Shown one piece after another: positions 21,701 through 30,700 of a stretch of 64,000 nucleotides of DNA. The position numbers and the translations under genes are program-made. Below the pieces are notes generated by a model. That model did no database searches, was not told where the DNA came from, and saw only the letters and a list, made by a program, of their open reading frames with translations. Numbering within the stretch: the stretch's first letter is position 1; every line of letters starts with the position of its first letter. The DNA comes from Astropecten irregularis (lineage: Eukaryota > Echinodermata > Asteroidea > Paxillosida > Astropectinidae), in contig OZ020244.1 of the NCBI GenBank assembly GCA_963971285.1, forward strand, positions 15,252,001-15,316,000. The letters run 5' to 3'.

Positions 21701-24700
21701 TCGAGTCCTGACACTGAGGGAGAGGGATACCGTGGCTGTACCTTTCCATGACTGCTTTTTGCTTGTCCATTTGATGCATGACCTGCTGTCGTTGGAACTC
21801 CTCTCGCAGGGTCTCGATCATGTGCGAGTCTTGTTTCCGGACTCCTTCCAGTTCGTCATGGTACAGCGAGATTTTGCTCTTCAGGGCTGCATTTCTGGAG
21901 ATGGGCAAACAAAGGGAGGGGGGGAGACATGAACAAAACAAAACCCAATCAGATGCATGTGTTCTTTTGCTGATCTGACCTGTGCTCGTACATTTTAATA
22001 CCTAGGTGAAGTGCAAGCCAGATTTGCATATGAACATGTATCATGTTTAAAGGTATAATACAGGATTGGTAAAGGTCACAGATCAGCATTCTCACTTTAT
22101 CTGATCCAACATGTACATCAAAAATAATAAGCCTGTGAAAATATGAGCTCATCGGACATTTGAGTCACAAGAAAATAGCAAAAACCCGACTCAATTTTTC
22201 TTATAAACCATAAAGAATGGTTTTGATCTTCTTAACCCGAAATCAAATCTATTTTCAGTCTTTGTTTTGCTAATTTCTGGATAAATACACCATTTCATCA
22301 GGCAGAAATGTTGTTAACATTGTGCCTGTTTGATTAATGCACAGGATCACGAAATTTGCGGATCCGGATCCCATTTTAGCGTACCCTGCATAGGAGGTGG
22401 ATCCCTAAATTTGTGATCCTTTGCGAGAAACAAACAGGTCCATTATGTTTCTAGCAACATCATCTTCATCATACCCTGAAAGTTATACGTAAATCTGTGA
22501 ATATTTCTGGTTGGGTACATGTATGTTACAATATCGGTTCCTGTACTGTACCTTTAACATTTAACAGAAACTACATACACATGTATGGAAAAAGGGTGTA
22601 ACACCAAACCAGCGCTAGCTATAGAGGTTATTCACGTGACGTCATTGGCCGTCAAGCACAATATGATTACACACGCTCCAGCGCACACGCAACGTACAGT
22701 GTCGTACGCGCAACAATGGACGCTTGACGGCCAATTGCGTGTTTTTATGATGTCGGTGAATAACCCTCTATTCATGATTTCTTACTAACATGTCCCTGGG
22801 ATATATTATCTTCTTCAATTCAGTACATGTGAATGTGTAAATGTAAGCACAATACATGTACATCCATGTATGTGTACTGTATGTATAGGCACAACAATGT
22901 ACATCTCAGGGGGCATATGAAACAAAATGTATGTCGTGGGAAATATTTGTATGAAAACAAAATCACACAATTTACCCTTTTTCATTGCAAGGTTGCTTTT
23001 ATCCAAACAAAATTTGCTTGCTGCATTACACAATGGGCCTGTGAGGTAAGTTGATGTGGGGAATCCCCTTTTGCAACCCCACGGTGTGGGCAGATACAAA
23101 GTCTATTTGGCTCAATGATTATTTAAATAGGCCTACAGCTGTGGTGCAACAATAAACCTGTACATGTATTGTACAAAACCACCATACGTAATAAAGCACA
23201 AAACGGTGTGTAGCATTATTAAGCATATATCAGTTTACTGGAGTTACAAGGGACAGTCCAAAAGAATTGAGTAGCTACTTCAGTGAACCGTATTACAACA
23301 GGAAACCCTGAAACTCATTCATCCCTGAATAAATTACTTTTTCATCAAAGGAGAAAATATTCAACCATTTACCTGTAGGCCTACTTACTTTTTAAAAAAT
23401 AAACAAAATGCACAATAGCGCTCTGCACTTGCGCTAAAAATAGCAACGGACCTCAGACAAACATTGCAACCATGCACACAGGGGTGCGTGGGCCGGGTGT
23501 GCACGTGCATGTACACTAAGTGTGTGAGTCAATGTTTGTCTGACATCCGGGGATTTTGTGACGTCATTAGTGCGGAGCGCTATTGTGAAATGCTTGCATA
23601 TTGCAACTGGAATTCTTTGGGGGAAAAAAATCACAAACCAAAAACACAACAAAACAAACATATGTAGTCAATTTGTGAGGGGGAACAAACCTCTCAGACT
23701 GTTATAAAACAACAGTGGACACATGGTGGAAATCTTACCCCCCCCCCAAAAAAAAAAAAAAAAAACTTACTGTTTACAAATTGTCTGAACAACAGGGCCA
23801 ATTGCATAGAGCTGTTTAAGCAACAAAATTTGCTTAAGCACCAAAAACCTTGGTAAATAAAATCAGCATGCCAGCCAAAACTCCTTGTGAATGTTATGCT
23901 CAGCAAACAATGGCCGAATACATGTACAAGTCAAAAGCAGTAATAAACATCACATGAACATTTGGTTGGTATTCAAGTTTGATCATCAAGGAAGACTTTT
24001 CATGCTTAAGGAAATTTTGTGCTTAAAGGGCATGTACACCATTGGCAAACCAAAACAGACATGTTCACAGATTTCCATATAACTTTCAGGGTATGAAGAT
24101 GGTGCTGCATGAAATGGTGTATTTATCCTGAAGGAGTGAAACCAAACACCCAAAACGTTTTTTATCTTAGCAAGATCAAATGAGGACTCTTGCACTTGAG
24201 AATCTCCCTGTTGCAAGTGACATGAGTGAGGACCTCTGCAAATCACACAATGCACTTTAAGATATTCAAACCAAAGATTATATAGCGCTATGTGCAAGAT
24301 GGATAACTGACCATAGGGTGCGTGGTAATCGGTATGGAGGCCGCCATTCTCCATACAAATTATCCACGATCCGCCATGTTGGTGTGCAAATAGCGAGTAG
24401 TTTGTACATGGGACATATGGGAGCTGGACGCTTTATCAAAGAAAAGAGGAGTGTTAGGCAAAATTTTGGCCCGGATTCGATTAAAACCTTTTGTTTATTG
24501 TAAATAGAAATATTTGACATTAATGTGAAGCAGCTGAATATGAAAACGGCGATTTTTTGTGTTTTTCTGGACCTACTTTTGCAAGTCGCTGATATCATGC
24601 TATGGAAACTCCGTACGTGGAGCGCCCGCCCAACACCATCATGGCGCCCATGGCGATTACGCGTTTCAGGGACAGTTCCCCATCTTGCGCGTAGCGCTAT

Positions 24701-27700
24701 ATAACCTTTGATTCAAACCACCATAATTTATAAGTCAAAATGTTCAACACGGGTCACCTGCTTTCAACCCGTGCAGGGTTTGTTTCAATTTGAGTCAAAC
24801 GCTTTACACAGTTCGCTGTGTTGAAATCTTGCAGTGTGTATGAACAGGTCAGTCACTTTTACATAGGTCGGACAGGATGTACAATCCGGAGATATTTTGT
24901 TGGAGTCAGTAATCACAGCAAGGATGCGGATTTGAGAGGGGATTTGGGATGGTCAATCATGGTTGATCATGTTGATACTTACAGTGCATGGAGATCAGCT
25001 ACTGTGTGCTCCTTCTGTTGAAGGGTGTTCTCGCATTCCTGAAGCTCGCAGACAAGGCTCCTGACTTGCTGTTTGAGCTCCATGCTGTGGTGAGGCTCCT
25101 AACAAATGAGAAAGCAAAAAATTAAAATCCAAACATTAAATTGTTGGACAGTCACATCTCTCATTGACAATCCATGACAAGCACATGTGGTGGTAGGTAA
25201 TAATTTAAAGGATTGGTAACATACCCCTACAGAAATGTTCACAGATTTATGTATTTTTTATGTACAGCAGCAGGGCTGGAAATAAGGTTTGGTGATGGCA
25301 AGGCAAAATGGCCTTGGTAATTTTCAAATTTTGGGGGCACCAAGGCCATTGGGAAGGGCACGAAGGCCAAACACTCTTTAGCTGTAGGGCACCAAGGCAA
25401 AAATTAAAAACTGAAGTTTTATAGAGTGACCATAAACCAATACAGCCTTCTTTTAAACCTCACTCAAATATACTTGATAATCTTATAATGCAAACATTTT
25501 CTTTCCATTAAATGTTGTAAAAAAAATGTATGTCAAAATTATAGACTTTCTGAGTTATCTCGGTGTTTTGTTTTGTTTTGTTTTGTTTTGTTTGAAAACT
25601 GGCCGTCGGGAATCGCGGTGTGCCAGGCTCCCGATGTCCCAATGAAATCATACATACATTTATATGTACATGTACACATGTACAATACCCCAGTAGTACG
25701 ACTTTTTATATTTCTTTCTCGTTGACAATTAAAAGAAATTAACATTAAAAAAAAACAGAGCTGTTTTGGAAGACCGAAACAGCTATAGTTTAACGGAGAA
25801 AATAACATTCGATCGTATACATACTTTGCGCGGACGCATAAAGTACGTCGAAACCCGTACGGTGCAGCAATCATGTTGAGAACTGAGCCATGTCTGAATT
25901 CCGCCTCCAGGTTGTCATACAATGCACTTAATTAAAGGATCACTGGAGCCGAAACCAGACTACGCGCTCAGTACATGTACAGTGCACGTGGTCGGACTGT
26001 CATTGAACGAAAGCATGGTGTAATGCACGCGGTACTCGAGATTCTCTACGTTCAGAAAGCCACACGTTCAAACTTGAGTTTCGGAAGGGGATTTTGCCTT
26101 CCATAATTATAACGGCATTATGTGCACGACATTATTGAACATAAATATTGTTTTTGGGAAGGTTATCTTAGCTTGTCTATTCATTTTTCTCGCCTTCCAG
26201 CCTGGAATCAAAAGAGGATTTTACTCGCCCGTCCCACCGTATGCGTCATGTTCTAGTCTCACCATAATAATTAATATTTCTCACTCACATTTGGTGATAG
26301 GGCGACAGCTAATTTCAAATTCAAACCTAGAAATAAATAGGTCTAACTTTCTGCTCATCCTATCGCTAATATACTCACTGCTTGAAAATGGCTGCTGCAG
26401 CCTGAATTTCTGCAATTTTCCGTCATTTTACGCGATCTTTTCGAGGCTGGAAGTACCGCGCGTATATGTACTTAAACTTCATGTACAAATTATTGTACAC
26501 TACACCCAGTGTTACAGTACGAATACACGCACATGTTAACTGTACCGTCTTCGATAACGTTACGTTACGTACCCGTTGTACTTTCGTTATACCCATGCTG
26601 GGCCGGGCGCGGAGCGGCGCACCGCGGCTCCCGGCCCGGTATTCGGACACCGTCTACTCGGATCGTAAGGACACGGACCGGCCGTTTGTCGTTATGCTGC
26701 GACGGAGTGGTGAATTTCATTTACATTCGGCTGACAAAGAAAAAGGGCACTACGGCCTTTGTGGCCTTCGATGATAGTTATTTTTGGAGGGCACCATGGC
26801 CGCCGTTGCCGTCGATTATTTCCAGCCCTGCAGCAGAACAAGGTACAAAGACGGTGCTGGTAGAAACATGTCATTAAAATATTTCCGCCTGAAATTGTGT
26901 TTTTATCCAGAAATTAGTCAAACATAGACTGAAAAGTGAAAACGGTTTTGATCTCGGGGTAAGATCAAAATCTCTATTTAGGAAGGCACAATTTAGCGTA
27001 ACAAATGGTTTCAGTTGTTTTCTACTGTTTCCTATGATGGCATGAGCTGAAAGTTTAACAAGTTTGTTTTCATTCCATAACAAATCAAATTATGAGCAGC
27101 CTGCAGCTGTTCTGTCACTTTTACCAACATTGTACAGTACACACTCTTAAAATGTTCCTGTAAAAAGTGCACAGACCGATGTCATTTTCATTTGATGAAG
27201 AACAACAGTAAATGTGTATTCATTTGGCCAATGTAACACAAGGCAATTTACAAGCAATCAGTTCCAGGCAATCTCCAAGAAAAAAAAAAATCTTTAAATT
27301 TCCATATAATATTCTCTCAGACAGTGAGAAACTACAAGAGAATTTACTTTTAAATGAGGGATATCAGTTTTCCTCGTGCATTTAGTCTAGTTGGTTACCT
27401 CTAAAATTCATGTAAAAGTTGCCTTGTGTGGCATGGCCCTTACAGTACATGTGATACAAGTTTGCTGCTAGGCAATCCGGACATGGACGCCAAATTTGAA
27501 CCCAGGAAAACTGTGTAATCATACGGGTTTGACAGGGTATTCATGTGCCGATTCTTACCTGGTTGGCTACGGTCAACTCGTCCAGCTTCCTAACCAATTC
27601 CTCCACCTGATTGTCGTGTTTTGTCCTCAGCTCTTTCAGGGCCGTGTCGTGTTCCCCACTTCTGACATGGAGCTGTTCCATCAGGGTGGTTTCAATCTTG

Positions 27701-30700
27701 TTCTTGCCTTCTCGCTCTTTCTTCAGGTCATCCATCAAGCTGCCCACCTTGTCCCTCTCCGCTTGCAGCTGGACCAGGACGTCCTGAAGGGCCACGCTGG
27801 ACTTCTGCATGGCCTGTCCGGGACTGAATGGGGGCGTTATGGCTCCAGACTCGTCTCCTGCGAAGCCTGACGCTGAGGGATCCGATTTCTCAGTTCCCAC
27901 GGTCTGACTGAAGAGACTGTCTTCCGAGTATCTGCCGCTGCTGATCTTCGTCTGAAGCTCATTGTTCAGGGCCACAAGGTCCTGTTTCTCCAACCGCAAC
28001 TGGTCGGCCCTCTGAATTGAATGTTTCAACTTTGCGGCAGAGTCATTGAAGGCCGCTTCCAAGTCATCGATGGTGGAGCGGATGTCAGCTCTCGTGCCTT
28101 GGACGTCCACGATGTCTCTCCTGAGTTGCGTCAGAAGGGATACTGGTGTTTCGGTATCGCGTCCGAAGGAAACCACAACCTACATGTATGTGGAGGCCAA
28201 ATTCAGCATGTAAGTAGGAATACTTGTTAATTCAATGCAAAATGTATACATCAGGGTTCAGCAATACAGTGGAGCAGCACTACAACAAACATTTGGCAAT
28301 ACCAAACATCAACCTTGGCTCCCAGTTTTCATGTAAAATGTGCATGCTGATGAACATTGTTCACTTTCAAACGGACGACCACTATAGCGAAGAATTTTGA
28401 TGCATTCCAGCATGTACGCTATTATACTGGTGTTCCAATTTCTCTACTTCATGGAGTCTACTTTAAATCAAAGAAACGAAGGATGCTTGCAACAGATAAA
28501 GGGCTTTCACATTACCTCCTCAGTCTTGTCTTTTAATTCCATCTCTAGCTGTTGAATTCTGACTTCACAGGAACTTAATTTCTCAGTCAATGTTTTGTTT
28601 GAAGCTAGCAGTTCATCAGACCTGTCCTCCTGCAGATTAGAATGATTAAATTGGGTTCAAATGTGACCATCGAGCAAGTCTCCTGGTCAATTTCACAAAA
28701 CTCATCGTAACTTACTATCAATTGTCGGACTTATAATGCATTGGGAAAGAATTCCACTGATGACCATTACGGAAAAAGGATTATATCCTTCAAGAGTTAA
28801 CTTATTGGATACAAATTATGATGAACTTCAATCCTAGGTGTGGAAAACTTGCGTAGCATATCTGAAAAGTGAGTTTTACAGGGTTTTTTTACCTACAAAT
28901 TGTACACTTCCAATATAGCGGCAGCCATCTTGCTCAAAACGCCCTCTGTTGGTTCCATAGAGTTGTGTACAAATTATGGTCATCAGTGGAATTCTTTCCA
29001 TGCATTGCAGTCCTACGCAGGATATGATGGGTTATCCTTTGTAACTCGAGTTACGATTGATCGATCATAGGGCTTCGTGAAACTGACCCCAGGACTGGTA
29101 ACTAGAATGTCATAAAGGATTAATAGCGTTCCGCACTAATGACGTCACACCATGCTTGTTCGCGCACACATACCTCCACTCACCACACGTTTGTGCATGG
29201 CCGGTTGCAATGTTTGTCTGAGGTTCGGTGCTATTTTTAGGACAAGTGCGCAGTGCTATTGAGCAACCATATTCAAACAAGCCAAGGAAACTGTATTGAC
29301 ATTTGACATTAATAATTCAACTTCCAAGCTTCCAGCTTATTGTCATGTGATGATAAATGGCAATATTTTGGTATTCCCCTCACCCATGTACCAACAAACT
29401 GTTTTGTTTTCAATCCAAAATATACATTGTAAAAGGAATGTAAGCAATGTCACCATACCTCCACCACAGCACCCGGTATTTTTTGGCAAGGAATCATTCT
29501 GAATTGCCAAAATATATCACAGTGCAGCAGATACTTCAGACTTGTGGGACTAGTTGGGCCAGCAAGCCAACCATTACAGACTCAAAGTCTCATATTAAAT
29601 TTTGGTAATAGCACTCACACGTTCATGTGCCGTTCAAAGTTCAATTAGTATAAACCGGAGATGAGTTTTGGGTGAATTTGGAGTGGCTGAGATCAATGGT
29701 GAAAGCAAACATTCACAGAGAACCCGCCTCTCTACCCACTAACAAGACCAAAAAAGGGTCTTTTTTTATAATAACTGCCTGTACAAAAATCAAGGTTAAA
29801 GTTTGTAAGCGATTCTATTTTGCATAATTAATATAATTAATATTTTTTTAATTGAAAAGTGAACAAAGAAAAATTGACTGGAGCGGGATTCGAACCGGCA
29901 ACCGCCTGAACACCGTACAGGCGCTCTACCAACTGAGCTATCCAGCCCTACGTTGGTGGTGACCCCAATAGTCAATTATCTTTGTTCGTTTAGCAGTCAG
30001 AAGCCATGAAACCACGCACACACCGCGCCGCCATGCCCCAGGGATCGTTTCAATGATACACGCAGCAAGCTGCAACCTGGGAACGATACATCAGGGATCA
30101 CTCAAAGAGGATACGGCTTACGAACAAAGATAATTGACTATTGGATAGCTCAGTTGGTAGAGCGTCTATACAGTGTTCAGGAGGTCCCCGGTTCGAATCC
30201 CGCTCCAGTCAATTTTTCTTTGTTCACTTTTCAATGACTTTAAATTCAGGCAGTTTCCCTTGTGGTTGATGATTATAATATTTTTTTCAACAGAGCATGG
30301 GCTAAGTGGTGCCATAATTGAAGTACAAAGTTGGGAAATATGACTTCCCAGCAGGGATGCCATAAATGAACTGAAACAACAGAATACAAAGAGATGAGAA
30401 GCCAGTCAATGAAGCACCATGCAAGTGCCCATATAGGTCAGTGTCAATGTACCTGGTTGTATGATCCTTGTTTCAATTGCTCCTCCAGGGTCTTGACATG
30501 ATCGCGTAATCTGGTGATCTCCAGGTTAGCTTTCTCACGGATCTCCTTGCACCGTTCAGTCACCTGCCTGTTGCAGGTCTTTATGTACACGAACTCCTCC
30601 GTACGGGCTTCCATAGTCTGGACCATCTCAGTCAACTGACCTGTAGGGGTTGCATACATGTACGACAAGAACCATTATCACTGTTGCAAAGCTCCAGTTC

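Larger units (their letters stand above)
29848..30238. mobile_element. Palindromic element with two head-to-head tRNA-like ends
   Basis: ATTGAAAAGTGAACAAAGAA and its perfect inverse are the ends. Each end then carries a tRNA-like block, followed by a second inverted pair CCAATAGTCAATTATCTTTG. The centre holds a GTTGCAGCTTGCTGCG-type segment shared with 3800-3900 and 10670-10780. Non-coding. Confidence 0.75.

Noticed and set aside
25539..25922. 127-codon minus-strand frame inside the hAT-like element
   Set aside because: No transposase motif, and it spans microsatellite and poly(A)-rich DNA.
27496..27870. 124-codon plus-strand frame over exon 4
   Set aside because: Antisense shadow of the largest NEMO/optineurin-like exon.
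29876..29947. Genuine tRNA gene
   Set aside because: Good acceptor stem, but C at position 33, a T-arm mismatch, and membership of a dispersed palindromic repeat family.
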